A stretch of DNA of 64,000 nucleotides, from NCBI RefSeq assembly GCF_017939625.1, contig NZ_JAGKTC010000003.1:558001-622000 (forward strand), written 5' to 3'. Source of the stretch: Pseudoxanthomonas helianthi (GTDB taxonomy: Bacteria > Pseudomonadota > Gammaproteobacteria > Xanthomonadales > Xanthomonadaceae). Both the position numbers and the translations under genes were made by a program. The notes below the pieces were generated by a model. That model was not told the origin of the DNA and made no database searches. It was given only the letters and a program-made list of their open reading frames with translations. This document shows positions 7,170-14,823 of this stretch, in pieces (position 1 is the first letter of the stretch; each line of letters begins with the position of its first letter).

Positions 7170-8090
7170 TTATGGGTTCGTTCCGCTGACCCGCGCCACC
7201 GCGTCGTGCGGATGCAGGCTTTCGAAGTGGGAGACGGTGGCATCGTAGCGTTCGACGCGCGGGTCGCCGGCGAGGACCGAGGCCACGCGGCGCGCAGCGT
7301 CCTCGCAAAACATCAGGTTTTCGGCATTGAGGCGGGCGAAGGCCTGTTCGTCCTCGCGCTTCACCGCGGTCTGCACCGGCGTGGCCAGCGCCGCTTCCAG
7401 CGCATCGATCAGGGCGACCAGCGGCAGCTCGTCGAACTGCGGCTTCAATTCGACCCGCACTTGCGCGCGGCTGCGCTGCGCATGCGGCGTCGCCGCCATG
7501 CCGCGCTCGGAAGCCAGCCAGTCGCGCACCACGCCCACCGACAGCGGGCGCGCGGCGGCGAAATCGTCGGCGAAGCGTTCGGCGTTGGCCTGCCGCGACA
7601 ACGCCGCCGATGCGGGACAGGTGCTGGAATATTCGACTTCGAAACCCAGCGCCAGGTGCAGGTGGCCTTCGTGCAGCGTGGCTTCGATTTCGACTGGATA
7701 GCGCTTCCAGCCGCTGAAGCCGCTCTGCAAGGCACGCCGTTGCAGCAATGCCTCGTAGCGGATGCGCAGGCGTGCCTGGGTGGCCAGCCCCTGCTGCGAT
7801 TCGACGCTGTCCTGCAGCAGATGGCGCAGGCCGGCCGGGGTGATCGCCTCGCGCGCCAGGCCTTCCTGCAACTGCAGGTACAGGCGCGACATGTGGATGC
7901 CGCGCGCGTCGGCACGACCCAGGTTCACCGCCAGGTCAATACTGGCCGCAACCTGCAGCTGCCCGCCCGCACCGTCGGAAATCCGCACCGGCAGGGCGAT
8001 GTTGTCCATGCCGACCCAATCCAGCGGGCGCGCCAGGGGCACGGACTGGTGGGCGACATCGGGCAGGTCGGGGCGCGGGGCGGAAGACAT
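7170..8090 (-). CDS. folE2: GTP cyclohydrolase FolE2 (type IB)
   Basis: A 306-residue enzyme of the COG1469/FolE2 family, which converts GTP to dihydroneopterin triphosphate for folate synthesis and can use metals other than zinc. Family features: DWVGMDNIALPV near the N-terminus, SRLYLQLQE, a conserved Cys in EYSSTCPASAALS, and C-terminal ENLMFCEDAARR. The ATG at 8090 is chosen because translation begins close to the conserved PDLPDVAHQ segment; an in-frame ATG 19 codons upstream is possible. FolE2 is often zinc-repressed through Zur, but no clear Zur box is seen. It is convergent with the M23 gene. Confidence 0.92.
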   Translation of the reverse strand: MSSAPRPDLPDVAHQSVPLARPLDWVGMDNIALPVRISDGAGGQLQVAASIDLAVNLGRADARGIHMSRLYLQLQEGLAREAITPAGLRHLLQDSVESQQGLATQARLRIRYEALLQRRALQSGFSGWKRYPVEIEATLHEGHLHLALGFEVEYSSTCPASAALSRQANAERFADDFAAARPLSVGVVRDWLASERGMAATPHAQRSRAQVRVELKPQFDELPLVALIDALEAALATPVQTAVKREDEQAFARLNAENLMFCEDAARRVASVLAGDPRVERYDATVSHFESLHPHDAVARVSGTNP

Positions 8091-8193
8091 GGCAGAGGGA
8101 CGCGATGGGGAACGCGGTGAAACTGGGGCCATTGTAGCCCGGCACGAGGGAACGTCGCCGGAACGGTGCGTTTCCCGGCGGCGCAACGGCCTG

Positions 8194-8275
8194 TTCGCGA
8201 CTTACATCGCTCCCACATCGCATCTCTCTACCGACGTGGGAGTGGCTGCGCATGCCGCAGCCTGTAAGTCGCGAA
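8194..8275. repeat. Palindromic repeat, GTGGGAGCGACGTAAGTCGCGA family
   Basis: Outer arms TTCGCGACTTAC and GTAAGTCGCGAA flank GCTCCCAC and GTGGGAG units. Related copies are at 21351-21416 and 51419-51493. It lies upstream of folE2 and just after the end of the next minus-strand gene. Confidence 0.8.
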
Positions 8276-8296
8276 GGCTTTTCGCCAGACGGAAGC

Positions 8297-8962
8297 TCAG
8301 CCGCGCGCGGCGTTCCACGCCCGCCACAGCAGGCGCAGGCGCGAAATCCGCCGAGGTTCGTCGCCCGACCTCACCCGTGCCTGCACGCGGTCGCGGGCCA
8401 GCAGGGCCCACAGGCGGCGCGGCAGAGAAGCCGCGAACCGCGGCGGCCAGCGTTCGAGCAAGCCCGGCAGGTCGCCGCCCTGCCCCGCGCCCGACATCCG
8501 CGCCGCCAGCCATTGCGCGCCGATGGCTTGTGCAACGGCTTCGTCGGCGCGGCCCCCGAACAGCGCCGCTTCGACCGCGGCAATGGCTTTGGCCAACGGC
8601 TGCACGCGCACGAACGCGGCATCGAGGTCCGGCCACGGTTCGCGCAACATGCCCAGCACCGGCAAGGCATCGGCCAGCTCGGCCCAGGGCGCGGCGTGCG
8701 GTTCCAGCAAGCGGCCGAGCGGATGGCGCGAACGCCGCCGCGACCAGTCGCGCAACTCCTCGCTCCACCAGCCCAGCTTGGCGTTGGCCGGCAACGGATC
8801 GCCGGCGATGTTCATCGCGTCCTCGAATTCCTGCAGCAAGGCGAACCAGGCGACGGCGAGCTGGCGTCGCGCGGGCGGCACGAAGGTCTCGGCGACCGGC
8901 CATTCCGGCCAGCGTTCGCGCCATTTATCGAGGAAGCTGTCGAGTGCGGTCGAGGCCGTCAT
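8297..8962 (-). CDS. Squalene/phytoene synthase-like protein
   Basis: A 221-residue protein, shorter than true squalene or phytoene synthases (about 280-300). Recognisable parts are an aspartate-rich helix (FALLQEFEDAMNIAG) and WWSEELRDWSRRRSRHPLG, which resembles the family's WxxEL...HP segment. The second Asp-rich motif expected near the C-terminus is not evident; that region is Arg-rich instead. The start at 8962 lies 2 bases after the gph stop, so it is probably in the ubiG-gph operon. A prenyl-diphosphate condensation role is plausible from the family, but loss of the second motif leaves activity doubtful. Confidence 0.7.
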   Translation of the reverse strand: MTASTALDSFLDKWRERWPEWPVAETFVPPARRQLAVAWFALLQEFEDAMNIAGDPLPANAKLGWWSEELRDWSRRRSRHPLGRLLEPHAAPWAELADALPVLGMLREPWPDLDAAFVRVQPLAKAIAAVEAALFGGRADEAVAQAIGAQWLAARMSGAGQGGDLPGLLERWPPRFAASLPRRLWALLARDRVQARVRSGDEPRRISRLRLLWRAWNAARG

Positions 8963-8964
8963 CG

Positions 8965-9636
8965 TCAGGGCCAGACGGTTGGATCGACCAGTTCGCGCGC
9001 GGTTGCAACCATCGTGTCGGCCTGCCACAGGCTGGGCTCGTCTTCCAGCGGACGGTAGCCCCACAGCGCGGCGATGGAACGCATCCCGGCCGCGCGCGCG
9101 GACTGGATGTCGCGCTCGTCGTCGCCGACATAGACGCAATCGGCGATTTCCGCCTCGAGCAGCCGCGCCGCCACCTGCAACGGCAGCGGATGCGGCTTTT
9201 TTTCCGCGAGCGTGTCGCCGCCGATCAGCACCGCGCAGCGTTCCGTCCAGCCGAGGTGCGGGAGGATGTCGCGGGCCAGGTATTCGGGCTTGTTGGTGAC
9301 GATGCCCCAGCGCGCGCCGTCGGCTTCCAGCGCGGCCAGCATTTCTGCGACGCCGTCGAACAACACGCTGTGTTTGCCGATTTCGTGCTGGTATAGCCCG
9401 AGGAATTCCGGAATCCAGGCTTCGCGTTGCGCCGCCTCGACATGCGGGAACGCGGCCGCCAGCATCGCCCGCGAGCCCTTGGACACATGCGGACGCAATT
9501 CTTCCAGCAGCATCGGCGGCATGTCGCGGCGCTCGCGTACGCGGTTGGTCGCGGCCAGCAGGTCCGGCGCGCTGTCGAGCAGCGTGCCGTCGAGGTCGAA
9601 CAATGCCACCTTGGGGAATCCGGTCATTTCTTCCAT
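8965..9636 (-). CDS. gph: HAD phosphatase, probable phosphoglycolate phosphatase
   Basis: A 223-residue HAD-superfamily hydrolase. Motif I is ALFDLDGTLLDS with the nucleophilic Asp, motif II is WGIVTNKP, motif III is the Lys in AEKKPHPLPL, and motif IV is VYVGDDERDI. A C1-type helical cap lies between motifs I and II. In Xanthomonadaceae this gene follows ubiG and is annotated as phosphoglycolate phosphatase, which removes 2-phosphoglycolate formed during DNA repair; other small phosphate esters are possible. The start at 9636 is chosen over 9675 because the extra 13 residues are not family-like. It ends just before the squalene-synthase-like gene. Confidence 0.85.
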   Translation of the reverse strand: MEEMTGFPKVALFDLDGTLLDSAPDLLAATNRVRERRDMPPMLLEELRPHVSKGSRAMLAAAFPHVEAAQREAWIPEFLGLYQHEIGKHSVLFDGVAEMLAALEADGARWGIVTNKPEYLARDILPHLGWTERCAVLIGGDTLAEKKPHPLPLQVAARLLEAEIADCVYVGDDERDIQSARAAGMRSIAALWGYRPLEDEPSLWQADTMVATARELVDPTVWP

Positions 9637-9658
9637 CGCTAACTGATGCTCGTCCTGT

Positions 9659-10207
9659 TCAACCCTGGAATACATACAACGTGTCTTCCTTCATTCCACC
9701 GAGATATTCGGCTCGCAATCCGTCTCGCGGAACATCCACCCTCCCGACCAAGTCGATCTGCTCATCCAAATGGCCGCTGTAAAAGTGCACCAGTAGCCCC
9801 AGGTATGGTGTCGCTCCTGAATCCAGGACAGTCTCGATCAAACCTGACCACGAAGCCATCGCCTCGGCATCGACCCGAGCGTTGTTATCCCTGCCCGTGC
9901 CCCAATGCGCCCGCTTTTGTTCCAGGCTTCTGGCGACCTTTGCCTGACTCCAGCCCCTTCTCAGCAATTTTTGTTCTTCAGCGACCCAATCCGGCGCACG
10001 CGCCGCCTTCCGGTCGTGCGAGCCCAGCGGGGTTCCGCAATCGCAATGGCCAAGCGTAGTGAGGAAGTAGCGTTCGTCAGTTCGCAGCCGGGCCTCTACC
10101 GTCGGATTGTGCAGCGGCAGGAACTGTCTCCCTCGCAGACGCGCGAGCCGATCTAGTTCCGCCTGATCCGCGGCGGCAGGCAATACGGCGGTGACGAAAT
10201 GACACAT
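9659..10207 (-). CDS. Conserved-looking hypothetical protein with a CDCGTPLGS motif
   Basis: A 182-residue soluble protein without signal or membrane segments; I do not recognise the family. It opens MCHFVTAVLP, has DERYFLTTLGHCDCGTPLGS near residue 50 (three close cysteines counting Cys2 separately), a WVAEEQKLLRRGWSQAKVARS helix pair, and ends LYVFQG. It lies 12 bases after ubiG and 22 before gph, so it is probably cotranscribed. Its base composition looks clearly less GC-rich than its neighbours, with codons such as ATT, TCA and AAA, suggesting insertion into an older ubiG-gph operon. The two-Cys pair could bind metal, but nothing proves it. Confidence 0.7.
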   Translation of the reverse strand: MCHFVTAVLPAAADQAELDRLARLRGRQFLPLHNPTVEARLRTDERYFLTTLGHCDCGTPLGSHDRKAARAPDWVAEEQKLLRRGWSQAKVARSLEQKRAHWGTGRDNNARVDAEAMASWSGLIETVLDSGATPYLGLLVHFYSGHLDEQIDLVGRVDVPRDGLRAEYLGGMKEDTLYVFQG

Positions 10208-10219
10208 CGCCTATGCGGC

Positions 10220-10951
10220 CTAGATCGGCTTCACCGCGCAAGCGAGGTAGTTCACGTCGGTACGCCCGATGATCCGCGCGGCGTTGCGCCACGGCTCGTA
10301 CATCAGGCCGCTGACGTCTTCCAATTGCAGGCCGGCGGCGCGCAACCACGCGGCGGGTTCCGCCGGCTTGATGAAATCCTGGTAGCGATGCGTACCTTTG
10401 GGCAGCAGGCGCGCGACGTACTCGGCGCCAACCACGGCCAGCGCGAACGCGGCCGGCGTGCGATTCAGCGTCGACAGGAACAGGCGTCCGCCCGGCTTCA
10501 GCATCGCCGCGCAGGCGGCGATGATCGCGGCGGGGTCCGGCACATGCTCCAGCATTTCCATGCAGGTGATCGCATCGAAGGCGCCGGGCCTGCCTTCGTC
10601 AAGCATTTCTGCGGCCAGCGATTCGGCGGACTGCAGGCGGTAATCGACCGCGACCTGCGATTCGAGGCGATGCAGCTTGGCCACCTTGACCAGTTCCGGC
10701 GCCAGATCGATCGCGGTGACCTGCGCGCCCGCCTTCGCCAGCGCTTCGCTGAGCAGGCCGCCGCCGCAACCGACGTCCAGCACGCTCGCGCCCCGCAGCT
10801 TCGCGCGTTTGGCGACGTAGTCGAGTCGGACCGGATTCAGCGCATGCAGCGCCTTCTGCGGGCCGTCCGGGTCCCACCAGCGGTTGGCCAGCGCACCGAA
10901 CTTGTCGAGTTCGGCCTGGCTGAAGTTTTCTGCGGAGGCGGTCTGGGTCAT
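10220..10951 (-). CDS. ubiG: Ubiquinone biosynthesis O-methyltransferase UbiG
   Basis: A 243-residue SAM-dependent methyltransferase performing both O-methylation steps of ubiquinone synthesis. Motifs: the [19 protein letters not shown]-terminal signature, the SAM glycine loop [31 protein letters not shown], and [11 protein letters not shown]. The length matches E. coli UbiG (240). The ATG at 10951 gives the usual N-terminal [13 protein letters not shown]. It lies 37 bases downstream of the amidohydrolase and is followed closely by the hypothetical and gph. Confidence 0.95.
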   Translation of the reverse strand: MTQTASAENFSQAELDKFGALANRWWDPDGPQKALHALNPVRLDYVAKRAKLRGASVLDVGCGGGLLSEALAKAGAQVTAIDLAPELVKVAKLHRLESQVAVDYRLQSAESLAAEMLDEGRPGAFDAITCMEMLEHVPDPAAIIAACAAMLKPGGRLFLSTLNRTPAAFALAVVGAEYVARLLPKGTHRYQDFIKPAEPAAWLRAAGLQLEDVSGLMYEPWRNAARIIGRTDVNYLACAVKPI

Positions 10952-10988
10952 GGCGTCATTCTCTCATGCCGGGAATGACGGGCGGGGA

Positions 10989-12326
10989 TCACTGGGTGCG
11001 GATCGCCGCGATCCGCGTCCGCCACTGCTTCGCGTTGGCGATCAGGCCGGCCATGTCCATGTCGACCAGCTCGCGTTGCAGCAGCTTCGGCTTGCCGGCG
11101 ATCCATACGTCGCTGACCTGGTGGCGGCCGGTCGCGTAGATCAGCTGCGAAACGACGTGATGCAGCGGTTGGGTTTCCACCGCACCCAGGTCGACGCAGA
11201 CCAGGTCGGCCTGCTTGCCCGGTTCGATCGAACCGATCCGGTCGCCGAAACCCAGCGCGTTGGCGCCGCCCAGCGTGGCCGCGCGCAAGGCCTCGAAGGC
11301 ATCCAGCGCCGCGGCGTCTTCGGCCACGGCCTTGGCCAGGAACGCCGCGGTGCGGGTCTCGCCGAACATGTCGAGATCGTTGTTGCTGGCGCAGCCGTCG
11401 GTGCCGATGGCCAGGTTCACGCCGGCACGCTGCAACGCGCAGGCCGGGCAGAAACCCGACGCCAGCTTCAGGTTCGACTCCGGGCAATGCACCACGCTGA
11501 CGCCGCGTTCGGCGACGAGGCGGATTTCCGCTTCGGTCAGCTGGGTCATGTGCACCGCGATCAGGCGATCGTTGACCAGGCCCAGCCGGTCGAGCCGGGC
11601 GATCGGCCGCTGGCCGTATTTTTCCAGCGACTGCTGCACTTCCTGCGCGGTTTCGTGCAGGTGCAGGTGCACCGGCACGTCGAGCTGGTCGGCGAGCATG
11701 CGGATGCGTTCGAAGTTGGCGTCGTTGACCGTGTACGGCGCGTGCGGGGCGAAGGCCGTGGCCACCAGCGCGTCGTCGCGCCACTGGTCGTGGACTTCGC
11801 CGGCCTTGTCGAAGTACTCGTCGTCGCTGCTGGCCCACGCGGTCGGGAAATCGATCACCGGCAGGCCGACCCGCGCGCGGAAACCGTGGCGCTTGTAGGT
11901 CGCGGCCTGCACGTCGGGGAAGAAGTAGTTCTCGTTGGCGCAGGTGGTGCCGCCGCGCAGCATCTCGGCGATGGCCAGGGTGATGCCGTCGGCAACGAAT
12001 TCCGGACCGATCACCGCGCCCTCGATCGGCCAGATGTGCTGCTGCAGCCATACCTTCAACGGCAGGTCGTCGGCGATGCCGCGCAGCAGGGTCATCGGGT
12101 TGTGCGCGTGCGCGTTGACCAGGCCCGGCACCAGCGCCGCGTCGGGACGCGACACGACCTGCTTCGCCGCGTAGCGTGCGCGCGCCTGCGCGGTCGGCAG
12201 CACGGCGAGGATTTCGCCATTGGAAACGGCGACGGCGTGGTCTTCCAGGACCACGCCGTGCGGTTGCACCGGGACGACGAAGCCGGCTTCGATCAGCAGG
12301 TCGCAGGTTTGCGGCGTTTCATTCAT
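10989..12326 (-). CDS. mtaD: TRZ/ATZ-family amidohydrolase, probable MTA/SAH deaminase
   Basis: A 445-residue metal-dependent deaminase of the amidohydrolase superfamily. Metal and active-site motifs are VNAHAHNPM (HxH), HLHLHET, AVHMTQL (third His) and AIGTDGCASNNDLDMF (catalytic Asp). The family mainly deaminates 5-methylthioadenosine and S-adenosylhomocysteine. Its place directly before ubiG, an SAH-producing methyltransferase, supports that role, but the gene context alone does not settle the substrate. The ATG at 12326 overlaps the stop of the upstream TMEM175-like gene (ATGA), so the two are translationally coupled. Confidence 0.85.
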   Translation of the reverse strand: MNETPQTCDLLIEAGFVVPVQPHGVVLEDHAVAVSNGEILAVLPTAQARARYAAKQVVSRPDAALVPGLVNAHAHNPMTLLRGIADDLPLKVWLQQHIWPIEGAVIGPEFVADGITLAIAEMLRGGTTCANENYFFPDVQAATYKRHGFRARVGLPVIDFPTAWASSDDEYFDKAGEVHDQWRDDALVATAFAPHAPYTVNDANFERIRMLADQLDVPVHLHLHETAQEVQQSLEKYGQRPIARLDRLGLVNDRLIAVHMTQLTEAEIRLVAERGVSVVHCPESNLKLASGFCPACALQRAGVNLAIGTDGCASNNDLDMFGETRTAAFLAKAVAEDAAALDAFEALRAATLGGANALGFGDRIGSIEPGKQADLVCVDLGAVETQPLHHVVSQLIYATGRHQVSDVWIAGKPKLLQRELVDMDMAGLIANAKQWRTRIAAIRTQ

Positions 12327-12994
12327 GCGGACGAACCAGCCGGTACGGGAACACGATGGAAGATGCGCTTGGCCAGGGCGATGAGCGGGAAGATCAGCGC
12401 GAAGATGATGCCGCCCATCCAGGTGGGCAGGACGAAGGCCAACGGGATGCTGACGGCGAACACCAGCAACGAGATCAGGCCGCGCACCTGCATCCAGCGC
12501 GCCTCGGTGGGCCCCAGCTTCTCGACCAGCCCTTCCTGCCGCACCACGATCTTGCGCATCAGCCAGGCGAAGAACGAGATGCCGGTCAACACCACGCTGT
12601 AGAACGCGAAGCGCCCCGGCCCGTGGGCGCGGAACGCTTCCGAATACAGCACCGTGGCGAACGGCATCAGCGCCACGAACATCAACTGGAAGATCGAGCA
12701 CCAGACCAGCTTGCCGGTGACCCGGGTCACGTACTTCCAGGTCTGCATGTGGCCCAGCCAGAACTGGCCGACGACCATGAAACTGATGAAGAACGCGATG
12801 AACAGCGGGACGAGCTCGCCCCAGCCCTGCCCTGCGCCGACCCGCGCGATCACTTCCTCGGACGGCGGCTTCAGCTCGATCGCCAGCAGGGTGATGGCGA
12901 TGGCGAAGACCGCGTCGCTGAAGAACACGACGCGGTCGTGCGGGAACACGTCCGGCCTCGCGTTCGCTCCGTCGACGCGCTCGCCGCCGCTCAT
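12323..12994 (-). CDS. TMEM175/DUF1211 family membrane protein
   Basis: A 223-residue inner-membrane protein. The signature FFSDAVFAIAITLLAIEL at residues 24-41 (the FSDxxxAIxxT motif of the pore helix) identifies the TMEM175/DUF1211 family of potassium-permeable channels. About five to six hydrophobic segments are seen (FIAFFISFMVVGQFW, LVWCSIFQLMFVALMPF, and a C-terminal pair). Bacterial members carry one repeat and assemble as tetramers (family knowledge). The ATG overlaps the efp stop by one base (TAATG) and the stop overlaps the mtaD start, so it sits inside an efp-led operon. Confidence 0.85.
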   Translation of the reverse strand: MSGGERVDGANARPDVFPHDRVVFFSDAVFAIAITLLAIELKPPSEEVIARVGAGQGWGELVPLFIAFFISFMVVGQFWLGHMQTWKYVTRVTGKLVWCSIFQLMFVALMPFATVLYSEAFRAHGPGRFAFYSVVLTGISFFAWLMRKIVVRQEGLVEKLGPTEARWMQVRGLISLLVFAVSIPLAFVLPTWMGGIIFALIFPLIALAKRIFHRVPVPAGSSA

Positions 12995-13560
12995 TACTTC
13001 ACCCGGCTGACGTATTCGCCGCTGCGGGTGTCGACCTTGATGATTTCGTCCTGGCCGACGAACAGCGGCACGCGGACCACGGCGCCGGTTTCCAGCGTGG
13101 CCGGCTTGCCGCCGGTGCCGGCCGTGTCGCCCTTCACGCCCGGGTCGGTTTCGATGATCTTCAATTCGACGAAGTTCGGCGGGGTGACCTGGATCGGGGT
13201 GCCGTTGAACAGCGTGACCACGCACGCTTCCTCGCCCTTCAGCCACTTCTCCGCGCCGGCCATGCCGGCCTTGTCGGCCTGCACCTGCTCGAAGGTTTCC
13301 TGCTGCATGAAGTGCCAGTACTCGCCATCCGAGTACAGGTACTGCATGTCGGTATCGACCACGTCGGCGGCTTCCACCGAATCGGTCGACTTCATGGTGA
13401 TTTCCTGCACGCGGCCGGTGCGGATCTGGCGGTAGCGCACGCGGGTGAAGGCCTGGCCCTTGCCCGGCTTGACGTAGTCGGTTTCGGTGATGATGGAAGG
13501 CTCGTTGTTGACCAGGATCTTCATCCCGTTCTTGACGTCGTTCATGCCAAGGGTGGCCAT
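12994..13560 (-). CDS. efp: Translation elongation factor P
   Basis: A 188-residue factor that relieves ribosome stalling at proline stretches. The modification site Lys34 is in [14 protein letters not shown], the PGKGQ form expected to receive beta-lysine from EpmA/EpmB. The three beta-barrel domains are complete, ending in the [11 protein letters not shown] tail. The ATG at 13560 gives the standard [15 protein letters not shown] start. It lies head-to-head with epmB, the aminomutase that makes its modifier, 113 bases away. epmA is not in the window. Confidence 0.97.
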   Translation of the reverse strand: MATLGMNDVKNGMKILVNNEPSIITETDYVKPGKGQAFTRVRYRQIRTGRVQEITMKSTDSVEAADVVDTDMQYLYSDGEYWHFMQQETFEQVQADKAGMAGAEKWLKGEEACVVTLFNGTPIQVTPPNFVELKIIETDPGVKGDTAGTGGKPATLETGAVVRVPLFVGQDEIIKVDTRSGEYVSRVK

Positions 13561-13622
13561 GCGCTAACTCCTGAGTGTGGCAAGCCGGCCGCACGGGGCG
13601 GCGGGCCGGATGGCGAATTGGT

Positions 13623-13655
13623 TAAAATCCGGGGAAGCCCGCCGCAATGGCGGGC
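13623..13655 (+). promoter_or_regulatory. Candidate -10 box and leader hairpin upstream of epmB
   Basis: TAAAAT at 13623-13628 could be a -10 for epmB, but no good -35 is seen. A perfect 7-base-pair hairpin (GCCCGCC, 5-base loop, GGCGGGC) follows at 13637-13655, in the predicted leader. Confidence 0.3.
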
Positions 13656-13673
13656 GCTTGTTGCAGACGCGCA

Positions 13674-14690
13674 ATGATACCCGCAGCCCCCCTCCCGCAG
13701 CCACTTTCCCCGTCCCGGCCCCGCTGGCAGCAGGCCTGGCGCGAGGCCGTGCGCGACCCGCGCGAACTGCTGGCGATGCTGGGCCTGGAAGCGCTGGCCG
13801 ACCGGGTTTCCGACCAGGCCGCCCTGCAATTCCCCCTGCGGGTGCCGCGCGGCTTCGTCGCGCGGATGCAACACGGCGACCCGCGTGATCCATTGCTGCG
13901 CCAGGTGCTGCCGCTGGACGACGAATTGCGCGCTGCGCCCGGCTTCGGCCTGGATGCGGTCGGCGACTCGCTGGCCAGGACCGGCCCGGGGGTCATCCAG
14001 AAATATCGGGGCCGTGCCCTGCTGGTCGCCACCGGCAGCTGCGCGGTGAACTGCCGCTACTGCTTCCGCCGGCATTTCCCCTATGCGGAAGAGACCGCGG
14101 CCCGCGACGGCTGGCACGAAGCGGTGGAACTGATCCGCGCCGACGCCGGCATCGACGAAGTGATCCTGTCCGGCGGCGATCCGCTGTCGCTGGCCACGCC
14201 GAAACTGGCCGAGCTGACCGCCGCGCTGGCCGGCATCCCGCACATTCGCCGCCTGCGCATCCACAGCCGCCTGCCGGTGGTGCTGCCCGAGCGCATCGAC
14301 GACGCCCTGCTCGGCTGGCTGTCCGCGTTGCCGTGGCCGGTCGCGATCGTCGTGCATGCCAACCACGCCAACGAATTCGATGCCCACGTGGATGCCGCCC
14401 TCGCGCGCCTGCGCGACGCCGGCGCCGCCCTGTTGAACCAGGCCGTGCTGCTGCGCGGGGTCAACGATTCGGTCGACGCGCTGGCGGCGCTGAGCGAACG
14501 CGGCTATGCCGCCGGCGTGCTGCCCTACTACCTGCACCAGCTCGACCGCGTGCAGGGCGTCGCCCACTACGAAGTGGCGGACGACGAAGCCCGCGCCCTG
14601 CATGCCGCGTTGGCGGCGCGGTTGTCCGGCTACCTGGTGCCGAAGCTGGTGCGGGAAGTACCGGGCGACCCGGGCAAACGGCCCTTGTGA
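13674..14690 (+). CDS. epmB: EF-P (R)-beta-lysine modification enzyme EpmB, a lysine 2,3-aminomutase
   Basis: A 338-residue radical-SAM enzyme that turns alpha-lysine into (R)-beta-lysine for attachment to EF-P Lys34. The SAM/[4Fe-4S] motif is CAVNCRYCFRRHF (Cys-x3-Cys-x2-Cys) near residue 123. Other family segments are ILSGGDPL, RLRIHSRLPVVLPERI and the PLP-lysine region YLVPKLVREVPG. The ATG at 13674 gives a normal N-terminus; an in-frame ATG at 13647 would add nine Cys/Arg-rich residues. It is divergent from its substrate gene efp, a common arrangement. Confidence 0.95.
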   Translation: MIPAAPLPQPLSPSRPRWQQAWREAVRDPRELLAMLGLEALADRVSDQAALQFPLRVPRGFVARMQHGDPRDPLLRQVLPLDDELRAAPGFGLDAVGDSLARTGPGVIQKYRGRALLVATGSCAVNCRYCFRRHFPYAEETAARDGWHEAVELIRADAGIDEVILSGGDPLSLATPKLAELTAALAGIPHIRRLRIHSRLPVVLPERIDDALLGWLSALPWPVAIVVHANHANEFDAHVDAALARLRDAGAALLNQAVLLRGVNDSVDALAALSERGYAAGVLPYYLHQLDRVQGVAHYEVADDEARALHAALAARLSGYLVPKLVREVPGDPGKRPL

Positions 14691-14765
14691 GAAGCCGGGC
14701 CCGGCGCGGCTCCCGCTTTCGCCCCTTCGCCCGTCCCTTTCCCGATCGACTCTGCGACGCCTGCA

Positions 14766-14796
14766 TTGGACGTCGCCAGCGCCTTTCGTGTATTAA
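14766..14796 (+). promoter_or_regulatory. Putative fimX promoter
   Basis: TTGGAC (14766-14771) and TATTAA (14791-14796) are separated by 19 bases, or 18 if GTATTA is read as the -10; a TG lies just before the -10. The predicted start is about 20 bases before the fimX ATG. Confidence 0.5.
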
Positions 14797-14823
14797 ACCC
14801 GGACCCACGGCAACGGACATCCC

